Of a DNA stretch of 41,156 nucleotides, positions 12,958 through 21,570 are shown in pieces. The notes below the pieces were generated by a model, which worked only from the letters and a program-made list of their open reading frames with translations, was not told the origin of the DNA and did not search any database. How positions within the stretch are numbered: the stretch's first letter is position 1; each line of letters opens with the position of its first letter. Source of the DNA: Actinomycetota bacterium (GTDB taxonomy: Bacteria; Actinomycetota; Actinomycetes; S36-B12); NCBI GenBank assembly GCA_017857875.1, contig JAFMCH010000010.1:1-41156 (forward strand). The letters are read 5' to 3'. Made by a program: the position numbers and the translations under genes.

Positions 12958-15153
12958 GTGAGTTCACTCGACGCAGCGTTGCCCTTTGGCACAGCGCAGA
13001 TGCCCGATCCGCGTCTGTTCTTGATCGCCATCGATCGGCTTTACCGCGACTCTAATCTTGGTGTTCTCATCGAAAGCGCCGACGGCACAGTTCTCTACGC
13101 CAACCACGAGTTGCACACCCTGCTACGCCTGCCATCAGACGATGATGGTGGCCAACTTGGCCAATCAACCGATAGGTACCTGCAACCTGGGCTCGTCTGG
13201 GTGACCAACCCTGATGACTTCTTGACGAGCATGAAGCTGCGGCGACAGTCCGCACACTCTCGCATCGGCGACGACATCGAACTCACCGACGGCCGCTTCC
13301 TCGAACGCCATTACGCCCCGATTGACGATGGTTCCGGAGTTGTTGCCTACCTGTGGATCTACCGCGAAATCACCCGCCGCGAGTCAGATCGCCGCGATGC
13401 TCTCGAAAGCCGCAGCAAACTCGCTGCCGCAAATGAGACCTTGTCGACCGCAAACGCAAGCCTCAATAGAGCCAATCGCCTGCTTGAAGCTCTAGTTCAC
13501 ATCCAGGATCTACTACTCACGACCGGCGACGAACAGGCTGTTTTCGACGAGATCCTGCGTGCCGGTTTGGCGATGACGCACAGCGAGTTTGGCTTCTTCG
13601 CCGAAACCGCACCAGACCCCAACGATGGTCACGACGTACTGGTCAATCGCGCTCTATCGGATATTTCCTGGGATTACGCAACGCAGGAGATCTTTGAGCA
13701 TCGGGCCACAAAACCGCTGATCTTCGACAACGCTTCCAGTCTTTTTGGTGCCGTTCACCAGACCGGGCAACCGCTGATCACCAATGCGCCGCGCGAGGAT
13801 CCCCGTGCAACCGGGCTTCCGCCCGGGCACCCTCCCCTTAATTCCTTCGCCGGACTCCCTGTGCTGGCCCGCGGCCGAGTATTGGGCGTGCTTGGGCTGG
13901 CAAATTCACCAGGCGGCTACGCTCCTGATCTCTATGAATGGATGCAACCGTTCATCGCTACCTGCGCGACCGTCTTACTCAATGTCCGCGGCATGCGTGA
14001 ACGCAAAAGTGTCCTGGAGCGGCTGAGTGTGATGTCGATGCGAGCTGAACAGGCATCTCAAGCGAAGAACATCTTTCTATCCCGCATGAGTCACGAGGTT
14101 CGCACTCCTATGAACGGCATTCTCGGCTTCGCTCAATTGATTGGTATGCGGGCTGAGAATGAGACCGATCGTGCCGATGCCCAGCGGATAGTCGCCGCGG
14201 GTCGGCACCTGCTGGGCCTCTTTGACGACGTGATTGATCTATCCACCATTGAGGCCGGCCAGATCAGAGTCAGCAACGAGACGGTCAATATCCACGATGA
14301 GTTGCATGAATGCCAAGAGTTCGTCACCGAATTACAGCGAGAGCGCAACGCCACTATTGAGCATCAACTTAACCTCGATCTCAACACCGCAAAGTTAGAT
14401 CCACTTCGACTTCGACAGGTGCTGCTCAACCTCTTGGGCAATGCACTTAAGTATTCCGATCCCGGCAGCTACATTCTGCTCAAAGCCTCGAATCCGACTG
14501 CAAACGTCTTGCGGATCGATGTCATTGATGACGGCCCGGGTATTCCACGCAACCGGTGGGAGGAGGTATTTGAGCCGTTTCAGCGACTGGAAAGCACGAC
14601 GCGGAACGTACCCGGACGCGGCCTTGGTCTGGCGATTTCGCGTTCAGTTAGTGAAGCAATGGGCGGCCACCTCGACCTGGTTGAATCAAACCCTGGGCGC
14701 ACCGTGTTTCGTCTCGAGATTCCTACTGCACCCTCAACGGAGACAATCCAACACATCCCCGTGTCAGCAGTTCTCGGCAATTCTCAGCACACGGGTCATG
14801 TTCTTTACGTAGAAGACGTGCTGGACAACGCCGACATCATCCGCCTGAGCATTTCGCTGCTGCATCCACTCGTAACGCTAGATATCGCTACGAGTGGAAG
14901 TCAGGCACGCGAGTCTTGGCGCAATCATCGACCGGATCTGGTACTCCTCGATCTTCACCTACCTGATGTCGACGGATTCGATCTGTTAGACGAGCTAGAA
15001 CATCGGGGCATCCCCGTAGTAATACTTACCGCTGACGCCACCCCAGAGACCCAGCGACGCATAGACGCGTCGTACGCCCAAGACAGCCTCATTAAGCCCG
15101 CATCACTGGCCGATCTCGACCGCGTTCTACGAGCACAGTTACCCGAGGCCTGA
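12958..15153 (+). CDS. Cytoplasmic hybrid histidine kinase (PAS-GAF-HisKA-HATPase-REC)
   Basis: A 731-residue sensor kinase with no membrane segment. In order: a PAS-like domain (about 25-140), a helical linker rich in AANETL/TANASL repeats (about 150-185), a GAF domain (about 188-345), HisKA with SHEVRTPMNGILGF and phosphoacceptor His379, HATPase with N-box Asn495, G1 DDGPGIP (524-530) and G2 GRGLGLA (553-559), and a receiver domain with YVEDV, Asp665 (LVLLDLHLPDVDG) and Lys713. It should sense a cytoplasmic or diffusible signal and phosphorylate its own receiver. No HPt domain is present here, so the onward step is unclear. It converges on the OmpR-type regulator 14 bp downstream, a possible partner. 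The GTG at 12958 has only a weak upstream signal; ATG at 13000 is an alternative. Confidence 0.85.
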   Translation: MSSLDAALPFGTAQMPDPRLFLIAIDRLYRDSNLGVLIESADGTVLYANHELHTLLRLPSDDDGGQLGQSTDRYLQPGLVWVTNPDDFLTSMKLRRQSAHSRIGDDIELTDGRFLERHYAPIDDGSGVVAYLWIYREITRRESDRRDALESRSKLAAANETLSTANASLNRANRLLEALVHIQDLLLTTGDEQAVFDEILRAGLAMTHSEFGFFAETAPDPNDGHDVLVNRALSDISWDYATQEIFEHRATKPLIFDNASSLFGAVHQTGQPLITNAPREDPRATGLPPGHPPLNSFAGLPVLARGRVLGVLGLANSPGGYAPDLYEWMQPFIATCATVLLNVRGMRERKSVLERLSVMSMRAEQASQAKNIFLSRMSHEVRTPMNGILGFAQLIGMRAENETDRADAQRIVAAGRHLLGLFDDVIDLSTIEAGQIRVSNETVNIHDELHECQEFVTELQRERNATIEHQLNLDLNTAKLDPLRLRQVLLNLLGNALKYSDPGSYILLKASNPTANVLRIDVIDDGPGIPRNRWEEVFEPFQRLESTTRNVPGRGLGLAISRSVSEAMGGHLDLVESNPGRTVFRLEIPTAPSTETIQHIPVSAVLGNSQHTGHVLYVEDVLDNADIIRLSISLLHPLVTLDIATSGSQARESWRNHRPDLVLLDLHLPDVDGFDLLDELEHRGIPVVILTADATPETQRRIDASYAQDSLIKPASLADLDRVLRAQLPEA

Positions 15154-15160
15154 CGGCCTC
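15145..15160. terminator. GAGGCC-TGAC-GGCCTC hairpin between convergent genes
   Basis: A perfect 6-bp stem with a 4-nt loop spans the kinase stop codon, between the convergent hybrid kinase and OmpR-type regulator genes. No T-run follows on either strand, so it is at best a weak bidirectional terminator. Confidence 0.3.
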
Positions 15161-15167
15161 CGACAAT

Positions 15168-15845
15168 CTAGGGCCGAAAGCGATAACCCAATCCGGGTGC
15201 GGCTTCAAAAACATCCTTGTCTAGCCCCACTGCCTTGAGCCGCACCCGAATCAGGCGAATCTGCTCGTTGACATTGCGCGGTGAGACGAATCGCGTACCC
15301 CACACTCGTTCCAGGATCTCTTCTCGACTGAACGCTTTGCCCGGTGCGGAGGCGAACAACGCCAGCACATCGAACTGCCGGCGGGTCAACGTAACTGGTT
15401 CTGAGTTGAAGAAAACCTCGCGCGTATCAAGGTTCAGCCGCAAGTCTCCGACCACAAGCATCTTTGCCACCCGTGCTCGACGCAAACGCGCATCCACGCG
15501 GGCAAGCAGTTCTTCGGCATCGAAGGGTTTCTCCAGATAATCATCCGCGCCTAGCCGTAGCCCTTGGACTTTGTGCTGGGTCGCCGTCAAGCCCGAGAGG
15601 ATGATGACGGGCATGTCCTCGCGTTCACGAAGCCGACGCAGTACTTCGTAACCACCGGTGCCCGGCATCATGAGATCCAACACGACAAGGTCTACGCCAT
15701 CGGCCTCGACGAGTGCGAGCGCCTGTTCGCCGCTCGACGCGGTGGTGACGTCGTACCCCCCGAATTGTAGAACGCCTGCGATGGCATCACGAGACGCTTC
15801 ATCATCTTCGATTACTAGCACGAGCGACCGCTCGTCAGTCGACAT
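15168..15845 (-). CDS. OmpR/PhoB-family response regulator
   Basis: A 225-residue transcription factor. The receiver domain (to about 120) has the acidic pair EDD (13-14), phosphoacceptor Asp57 in VVLDLMMPG, the switch residue in ILSG and Lys106 in LEKPF. The C-terminal winged helix (about 130-225) shows the typical LTRRQFDVLALFASAPGKAFSREEILERVWG and a closing GLGYRFRP. It should bind direct-repeat DNA when phosphorylated. A tandem TTGGTAC repeat lies 18 nt upstream of its start and may be its own site. Start ATG 15845 has GGGGTGGGGG just upstream and is preferred over 15857. Its nearest kinase is the convergent hybrid kinase. It lies downstream of the L,D-transpeptidase in the same direction. 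Confidence 0.87.
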   Translation of the reverse strand: MSTDERSLVLVIEDDEASRDAIAGVLQFGGYDVTTASSGEQALALVEADGVDLVVLDLMMPGTGGYEVLRRLREREDMPVIILSGLTATQHKVQGLRLGADDYLEKPFDAEELLARVDARLRRARVAKMLVVGDLRLNLDTREVFFNSEPVTLTRRQFDVLALFASAPGKAFSREEILERVWGTRFVSPRNVNEQIRLIRVRLKAVGLDKDVFEAAPGLGYRFRP

Positions 15846-15863
15846 CGAAACCCCCACCCCTAG

Positions 15864-15877
15864 TTGGTACTTGGTAC
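15864..15877. repeat. Tandem direct repeat TTGGTAC-TTGGTAC before the OmpR-type gene
   Basis: Two exact head-to-tail 7-bp copies lie in the 47-bp gap between the L,D-transpeptidase stop and the regulator start. OmpR-family proteins bind tandem half-sites, so autoregulation is plausible (inference). Confidence 0.45.
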
Positions 15878-15892
15878 TACCCAGGTCACCCG

Positions 15893-16660
15893 CTACCGAT
15901 AAACGTGAACAAGTGCTCCCATCGGGATTTCTCTAAACAGAAACTGAGCGGCAGCTAGGTCAGCAACATTGACGCATCCGTGCGAACCGCCGCCGGGATA
16001 GTAGCCGGTTGATGCAAAAGTCGGCGAATAGTGAACGGCAATATCTCCGGCGAAGAACAGGGCATACGGCATCGGAGCGCGGGGTTGATCGGGCCCGTTG
16101 ATGCCCGATGTGGCGTTCTCCCATCGGAACCATACACGAAACGTGCCGGTGGGGGTGTCGAGTCCGGGCACACCGAAACGCACATCAACCGTCTTGACCA
16201 CCTGGCCATTTCGAACATAGCGAATAACCTTGGCCGTTTTATCGATGCACAACACTTTGGCTTCGGCCCGGCACTGACGCGGCAGAGCGCCAACAGTGCC
16301 GGCCGCAGCCTGCACTGTTTTCCAGGTCGACTGATCGACGCGGCCATTCTCCGACAGATAGAACTTGTCCTGCGCTGCGCGGACAGCACGCTGGGTGCTG
16401 CTGCCCAGCCGACGCATGACCCGATCGCGCGATGAGATGTTGTAGCCCAGCCACTCCAGTCGTTCCTGAAGCAGGCGCACACTGGTGCCGCGATCATTGG
16501 ACTTCATCGGTAATTTGAGCGAGTTCTGCGTTCCCGAATCAGGTCGATATCGCTGTTGATCATTATCGGCTGAAGCACCCGGCGCGCCCAGTAGCACCGT
16601 CCCGACTGTCAGTGCCCCGGCTGCAACTACCGCAAACCCGTGTCGCATGTATCTCCTCAT
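15893..16660 (-). CDS. L,D-transpeptidase (YkuD) with peptidoglycan-binding domain
   Basis: A 255-residue exported cell-wall enzyme. A signal peptide (FAVVAAGALTVGTVLLGAPGASA) precedes a PG_binding_1-like helical domain (about 55-118: VRLLQERLEWLGY...TQRAVRAAQDKF) and a YkuD catalytic domain (about 136-255). Catalytic residues are visible as His210 and SHGCVN with Cys229. It forms 3-3 cross-links or attaches proteins to peptidoglycan. Two starts are possible: ATG 16660 with TAGCAT six nt upstream (leaderless), and ATG 16648 with an AGGAG ribosome-binding site formed by the codons between them. The first is used here. The unknown Rossmann-like gene ends 43 bp upstream in the same direction. 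Confidence 0.9.
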   Translation of the reverse strand: MRRYMRHGFAVVAAGALTVGTVLLGAPGASADNDQQRYRPDSGTQNSLKLPMKSNDRGTSVRLLQERLEWLGYNISSRDRVMRRLGSSTQRAVRAAQDKFYLSENGRVDQSTWKTVQAAAGTVGALPRQCRAEAKVLCIDKTAKVIRYVRNGQVVKTVDVRFGVPGLDTPTGTFRVWFRWENATSGINGPDQPRAPMPYALFFAGDIAVHYSPTFASTGYYPGGGSHGCVNVADLAAAQFLFREIPMGALVHVYR

Positions 16661-16666
16661 ACGACG

Positions 16667-16672
16667 ATGCTA
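16667..16672 (-). promoter_or_regulatory. -10 box TAGCAT of the L,D-transpeptidase gene
   Basis: TAGCAT matches TANNNT and ends 6 nt before the ATG at 16660. It separates this gene from the purine/galE run upstream. Confidence 0.5.
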
Positions 16673-16703
16673 CCTGGCAAGTAACCCCAAGTTCGGGGCA
16701 ATG

Positions 16704-18254
16704 TCATGCTCGCGACTCAAACATTCCTAGCACGGCGGCCACCCCGAGGACAGACCGCGGCGCATAGGCCAATCGCCACAGACCGCCGTGGTTTGCACCC
16801 TCAATGAAAAGATCAAGGGGATGGTCCAGCGGCACGGACGGGTTAGCCGCTGAGTCTGGATTGCGCAGGTCGTGAACCAAGAGGGCAGCCATCAGGGTCG
16901 TCGAAGTCGCCGGCTCGAAGACTTCGACTCCAAACCGACCCGCGCCTGCATACGCGGCCGCCAAAGCCTTGTTCTTGACCACCGACTCGGTGCGCGTAGC
17001 CGGCGCAATATTGAGCGACACCCGATGACCTTGATCACGTAATGTCGTTGCGCGCCAGCGCTGAAAACGTTTGGCAAGGGCATAATTTGGCCCCTGCTGG
17101 GAAACGAGGGCGTCGTTGACGCCGACAATCCGACCTGTCGTGGTCGTTACGGTCGTTGGATAGTTGGGAGCAAATTGCCTTGCCAAGCGAAGTGGTGCTT
17201 GAAGCAGGCGGCCAGCACCGCGGTGCTTCCATCGACGTCGAGATTCAACAACTGCCTCCTCGGGCACCATAAACACATCGGTGGGTGTTGCTAGATAGGC
17301 CAGGGTCGATCCCACGAAGCGTTGGGCAAGATCGGTCATGACCGCATCGGCTGCCAGCGATAGCCGCACATGGATGACACCGTCAGCGTAGGTGTAATTA
17401 CCAATTACCATCGGTTGCCCGACGCCACTGAGCCAATCGCGCACCTGGGGTGCTCGCCCGATGAGATCAGCACCGGTGACCTGCGCCGCGGCAGCATCGT
17501 CATCGAGGGTGACAGTCTGGCCGTTGCGCCAGCCGGTCGGCATAGATTCCACGGGCACCGGCATGTGCAAGCTTCCTGCCGTGGCGCGGGCCGTGTCGAT
17601 CAATCGCTTCCACACAGCAGGTCGCGGAAGGTCGACAGCATGAACGCGAGCACCCCACCGAAGCAGTGAACGCGTCGGACCCATTTGCGCACCCGCGCCC
17701 AACACAGCAACGTCGATGTCACTCAGATCCAGCCAGTCGGGGTTATCCATCACTCGCTCGACAGCCTCGGCAAAACTCGGCTCAGCGGTCCCGGCATCGA
17801 CCCACGCATGCAGTTGCGCGCGTAAATCATTTCCAAACAGGCGTCGGCCCTGGTAAGGAACCGACAGGTCTCGCTCACGAGCCGCCTGACCCCGAACAAC
17901 AAGCGTGTCGTAGATCGGCTCCTCGTCGCGGCTGAATGCCTCGGTCAACGAAACCAAACCATCATCTTGTTGATATGCCGCATAACTCATCAGAGCCTCG
18001 GCCCCAGCCTTGGACATTGCCGCCGCATCGACCGCGTCGTGCGCGGCACTGGTGAGCAAGGCGCGGTAGGCCGGAATGTAGTTGCGGTGCCAGTGGTCAA
18101 AGCCAGCGATCCGTTGGCTCAAATCCTCATCGGCCGCGGCCGCAGCAGCCACAACAACTGCCTGACCGATGGCGGTTGAACTTACTCGACCGTCGGGACC
18201 AGGGCGCAAGACAACGCCACGTTGCGAGGCGGAGTCGGAGGTTGCAGCAGCCAT
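16704..18254 (-). CDS. Uncharacterised protein with Rossmann-type nucleotide-binding motif
   Basis: A 516-residue protein I cannot assign to a named family. A helical N-terminal half includes AGFDHWHRNYIPAYRALL (about 50-67) and YQGRRLFGNDLRAQLHAWVDAG (134-155). A beta-strand with DVAVLGAGAQMGP (181-193) then gives the GxGxxxG fingerprint of a Rossmann nucleotide-binding fold, followed by the acidic strand end VHAVDLPR. Later segments include NYTYADGVIHVRLSLAADAVM and a C-terminal hydrophobic stretch. There is no signal peptide, so it is cytoplasmic or membrane-associated. It starts 12 bp after galE and is the last gene of a leftward purD-purB-purC-galE run, so it is probably co-transcribed. 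It may be an NAD(P)-linked enzyme of nucleotide-sugar or lipid metabolism; this is inference only. Confidence 0.7.
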   Translation of the reverse strand: MAAATSDSASQRGVVLRPGPDGRVSSTAIGQAVVVAAAAAADEDLSQRIAGFDHWHRNYIPAYRALLTSAAHDAVDAAAMSKAGAEALMSYAAYQQDDGLVSLTEAFSRDEEPIYDTLVVRGQAARERDLSVPYQGRRLFGNDLRAQLHAWVDAGTAEPSFAEAVERVMDNPDWLDLSDIDVAVLGAGAQMGPTRSLLRWGARVHAVDLPRPAVWKRLIDTARATAGSLHMPVPVESMPTGWRNGQTVTLDDDAAAAQVTGADLIGRAPQVRDWLSGVGQPMVIGNYTYADGVIHVRLSLAADAVMTDLAQRFVGSTLAYLATPTDVFMVPEEAVVESRRRWKHRGAGRLLQAPLRLARQFAPNYPTTVTTTTGRIVGVNDALVSQQGPNYALAKRFQRWRATTLRDQGHRVSLNIAPATRTESVVKNKALAAAYAGAGRFGVEVFEPATSTTLMAALLVHDLRNPDSAANPSVPLDHPLDLFIEGANHGGLWRLAYAPRSVLGVAAVLGMFESRA

Positions 18255-18266
18255 GATTGGAGTACT

Positions 18267-19202
18267 TTAGCGCCGCACCATGTCGGCCAGCGTGCGTGTC
18301 GCTTGCCACCCCAAGACACCTGCGATTCGATCCACCGAGGCCACCAACTCGGGTGGGTCACCCGCGCGCCGCCGGCTCGCAACGGCATCAACATCGCGGC
18401 CAATCTGTTCCGATATGGCAGCCATGACCTCCCAGACCGACGCCCCGGTGCCGGTCCCCACGTTGAAAACGTCGCCACGTTGAGCTTGACGTGTGTATTG
18501 AGCGGCCCGAACGTGCGCTTCAGCCAGGTCAGCCACGTGCACGTAGTCGCGAATGCAGGATCCGTCCGGTGTCGGGTAATCGGTGCCAAATACTTCCGGA
18601 TTTTCCCCACTGTCGAGTGCGGCATACACCATCGGAATGAGGTTATTGGCGCTCGTATCAGCCAGGCCCGGTTCTGATGCCCCAGCAACATTGAAATAGC
18701 GCAGCGACACCCAGGACAATTCCGAGATCGCCGCAGCAGCGCGAATAGCCCATTCACCAATGAGTTTCGTTTCACCGTAGGGCGACTTCGGGGCGGCAGG
18801 AGTGTCCTCGCTAATGGGAGACCACGGTGGTTCACCGTAGACCGCTGCCGACGAGGAGTACACCAGGCAGGTCACGCCCGTGTCTGCCATCGCCTCGAGC
18901 AGGGTGGTGATGCCGCCGATGTTCTCGCGGTAGTAGCGAATCGGTTCGGCGACCGACTCAGCCACCGCCTTCTTCGCGGCGAGGTGAATGACGCCGTCAA
19001 TCGAATGCTCCCCCAGGGCCTTGGTTAACGCCGGCAGGTCATGCACACTTGCTTCCACACACACCACACCCTCGGGCAACCTCGCTCGCACGCCCGTCGA
19101 TAGGTCATCTAGAACCACGACCCTCTCCCCAGCGGTTCGCAGGCTGCGCACCACGTGCGCGCCGATGTATCCGGCTCCCCCTGTCACGAGCCATCCCGAC
19201 AC
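18267..19202 (-). CDS. galE: UDP-glucose 4-epimerase (GalE-type extended SDR)
   Basis: A 311-residue NAD-dependent sugar-nucleotide epimerase interconverting UDP-glucose and UDP-galactose. The NAD-binding TGGAGYIG is at the N-terminus, VYSSSAAVYG supplies the active-site Ser region, and SPYGETK supplies the YxxxK catalytic pair. DYVHVADLAEAH and the NVGTGTG motif are typical of GalE. It is slightly shorter than the usual about 330 residues. The GTG start immediately follows the purC TAA, with AGGAG inside the purC end serving as its ribosome-binding site, so the two genes are coupled. A related specificity (UDP-GlcNAc or uronate) cannot be excluded. Its presence in a purine operon is not an obvious pathway link. 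Confidence 0.88.
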   Translation of the reverse strand: MSGWLVTGGAGYIGAHVVRSLRTAGERVVVLDDLSTGVRARLPEGVVCVEASVHDLPALTKALGEHSIDGVIHLAAKKAVAESVAEPIRYYRENIGGITTLLEAMADTGVTCLVYSSSAAVYGEPPWSPISEDTPAAPKSPYGETKLIGEWAIRAAAAISELSWVSLRYFNVAGASEPGLADTSANNLIPMVYAALDSGENPEVFGTDYPTPDGSCIRDYVHVADLAEAHVRAAQYTRQAQRGDVFNVGTGTGASVWEVMAAISEQIGRDVDAVASRRRAGDPPELVASVDRIAGVLGWQATRTLADMVRR

Positions 19203-20096
19203 TTAGAAACGCTCCTGCGTGATGCGTTCGTAGGCCTCGACATACCGCGCACGCGTGTTTTCGACCACTTCATCAGGCAAAGCCGGCGGGGCCTGGCCAC
19301 TATCAGGGCGCCATCCCGACTCCGCAGAGGTAAGCCAATCGCGCACGTACTGTTTGTCAAAGGAGGGCTGCGCCTGGCCTGGTACCCAAGAGTCCCGCGG
19401 CCACCAGCGCGACGAGTCCGGGGTGAGTACCTCATCGGCCAGCATCATCTGACCGCGGTAGCGCCCATGCTGTGAGATTCCGAATTCGAACTTCGTGTCA
19501 GCCAAAATCAGCCCACGTAGGGCCGCGATTTCCGACGCCCGTTCGTACACAGCGATGGATAAGCGTTTAAGGTCCTGTGCCTCGTTTTGACCAATGGTCA
19601 CGATCACCTCGTCATAGGTGATGTTCTCGTCGTGGTCGCCCACGGCCGCTTTCGTCGCGGGGGTAAACAAGGGTTTGGGCAAGAGCGCGCCCTCTTTGAG
19701 TCCAGGAGGCAATCCGTTGCCACAGATCTGACGCGTATTGATGTAATCGGTGTAGCCAGAGCCAGCTAGATAACCGCGCACCACACACTCAATCGGCATC
19801 ATTTCCAACTCTTGGCACAGCATCGCTCGGCCTGCCACCACCGCCGGAACATGAGTGGAGACAACATGGTTGGGCACGATGTCTTGTAGCTGATCAAACC
19901 ACCACAGACTGAGCGCGGTAAGGATCTTGCCTTTGTCTGGAATTGTGGTCGGAAGCACCCAGTCGAAGGCTGAGATGCGATCGGATGCCACGAAAAGCAA
20001 TCGCCCTTCAGGGCTTCGATAAAGATCTCGCACCTTGCCCGAATAGATGTGCGTATAGCTATCCGGCAATTGGTATTCAGGGGGCGTTATCGACAC
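19203..20096 (-). CDS. purC: SAICAR synthetase (phosphoribosylaminoimidazole-succinocarboxamide synthase)
   Basis: A protein of about 297 residues that joins aspartate to CAIR using ATP in de novo purine synthesis. Family motifs are YSGKVRDLY near the N-terminus, SDRISAFDWVLPTTIPDKG, ECVVRGYLAGSG, GQNEAQDLK and LILADTKFEFG (metal/nucleotide site). I chose the GTG at 20096 (product begins VSITPPEYQLPD), with GGGAG about 9 nt upstream and a 31-bp gap from purB. A longer frame to 20201 would overlap purB and adds no conserved sequence. It is followed directly by galE. Confidence 0.93.
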   Translation of the reverse strand: MSITPPEYQLPDSYTHIYSGKVRDLYRSPEGRLLFVASDRISAFDWVLPTTIPDKGKILTALSLWWFDQLQDIVPNHVVSTHVPAVVAGRAMLCQELEMMPIECVVRGYLAGSGYTDYINTRQICGNGLPPGLKEGALLPKPLFTPATKAAVGDHDENITYDEVIVTIGQNEAQDLKRLSIAVYERASEIAALRGLILADTKFEFGISQHGRYRGQMMLADEVLTPDSSRWWPRDSWVPGQAQPSFDKQYVRDWLTSAESGWRPDSGQAPPALPDEVVENTRARYVEAYERITQERF

Positions 20097-20127
20097 CTCT
20101 ACAGTCTCCCACCCATCGTTATCGCAG

Positions 20128-21570
20128 TCACAGGATCGGTGCTGGTCGGTAGTCAGCAGCCTGCGGGTGCGCCGCCACGATTGGAGCGATGCGAGCAGCA
20201 ACGCGCTTAACCTGGTCGGGCGCTGCGCCTGCGAAACTCAGCGGCTCACGTAGAAGATTCGCCCACACCGATGCATCAACTGCCGCCAATCGATCATCTG
20301 CAGCTAACCGGTCGACCAGGTCATTGTCAGCAGCACCGGCGCGCATAGCCAACGCCACGGCGATCGCGTGTTCCTTGATCGCCTCATGGGCCACCTCACG
20401 CCCCACGCCCGCCTGCACCGCGGCCATCAAGGCGGTGGTGGTGGCGAGGAAAGGCAAATACCGTGCCAATTCCCGATCGATGACCGCCGGGAACGCACCG
20501 AACTCATCAAGTACCGTCAGGAAGGCTTCAAAAAGCCCATCCATCGCAAAGAACGCATCCGGCAGTGCCACGCGACGCACCACCGAGCACGCCACATCTC
20601 CTTCATTCCACTGCGCTCCGGCGAGTTCACCGGTCATGGCCGCAAACCCCCGCAGCAACACGGCAAAGCCATTAATACGTTCGCTGGACCTAGAGTTCAT
20701 TTTGTGCGGCATCGCACTGGACCCGACCTGCCCGGGTTGAAACCCCTCCGTGACCAGTTCGACCCCGGCCATGAGTCGAATCGTTGTGGCCAGGCTGCTT
20801 GGACCAGCAGCCACCTGGACCAGGCATGACACGACCTCGTAGTCCAACGACCTTGGATACACCTGGCCGACACTGTCTAGCGCACGGGCAAACCCCAAAT
20901 GTTCCATCACCAGCGATTCAAGGTCAGCCAACCGGTCCGAATCGCCATCCAGCAAGGTCAACATGTCCTGCGAGGTGCCCACCGGGCCCTTGATTCCGCG
21001 CAGTGGGTAGCGCTCCAGCAGACTGGACAGGCGCGCATAAGCCGCCAAGAGTTCTTCGGCGGCGGAGGCAAAGCGCTTGCCCAGGGTCGTCATCTGCGCT
21101 GCCACATTGTGTGACCGGCCGGTCAACGGCTGCTCTGTGTAGCGCAGCGCCAACTCGCCCAGGCGTCCTAGGGCAGCTGCACATGAGTCTTGGACAACCA
21201 GGAGCGACGACCTAATCATCATCTGCTCGACGTTTTCGGTGAGATCCCGACTCGTCATGCCCAGATGAATAAGTTCGTGACCCGCAAGGGAATTGAACTC
21301 CTCAATTCTCGCCTTTACGTCGTGGCGCGTGATCCGTTCGCGTTGTCCGATCGACGCTAAATCCACCTGGTCGAGTACTACTTCGTAGTCGGTAATCGCC
21401 TCTTGGGGTATGTCGATGCCCAATTGCTGTTGAGCTGACAGCACGGCTAGCCAAAGCCGACGTTCGTGTTTGATTCGCTCGCGTGGCGCCCAAATATCGC
21501 GCATCCGTGCGGATGCATAGCGCTGCGCCAGCACATCGGGATACACCTCGGGTTCAGTCACATTCGTCAT
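20128..21570 (-). CDS. purB: Adenylosuccinate lyase
   Basis: A 480-residue fumarase/aspartase-superfamily lyase that cleaves SAICAR to AICAR and adenylosuccinate to AMP, releasing fumarate each time. It has EEFNSLAGHELIHLGMTSRDLTEN (conserved His and the TS-x-D-x-TEN region), GRSHNVAAQMTTLGKR and the signature GSSAMPHKMNSRSSERI containing the mobile catalytic-Ser loop. The length is normal. Its ATG overlaps the purD stop by 4 bp, so translation is coupled, and purC follows. Confidence 0.94.
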   Translation of the reverse strand: MTNVTEPEVYPDVLAQRYASARMRDIWAPRERIKHERRLWLAVLSAQQQLGIDIPQEAITDYEVVLDQVDLASIGQRERITRHDVKARIEEFNSLAGHELIHLGMTSRDLTENVEQMMIRSSLLVVQDSCAAALGRLGELALRYTEQPLTGRSHNVAAQMTTLGKRFASAAEELLAAYARLSSLLERYPLRGIKGPVGTSQDMLTLLDGDSDRLADLESLVMEHLGFARALDSVGQVYPRSLDYEVVSCLVQVAAGPSSLATTIRLMAGVELVTEGFQPGQVGSSAMPHKMNSRSSERINGFAVLLRGFAAMTGELAGAQWNEGDVACSVVRRVALPDAFFAMDGLFEAFLTVLDEFGAFPAVIDRELARYLPFLATTTALMAAVQAGVGREVAHEAIKEHAIAVALAMRAGAADNDLVDRLAADDRLAAVDASVWANLLREPLSFAGAAPDQVKRVAARIAPIVAAHPQAADYRPAPIL

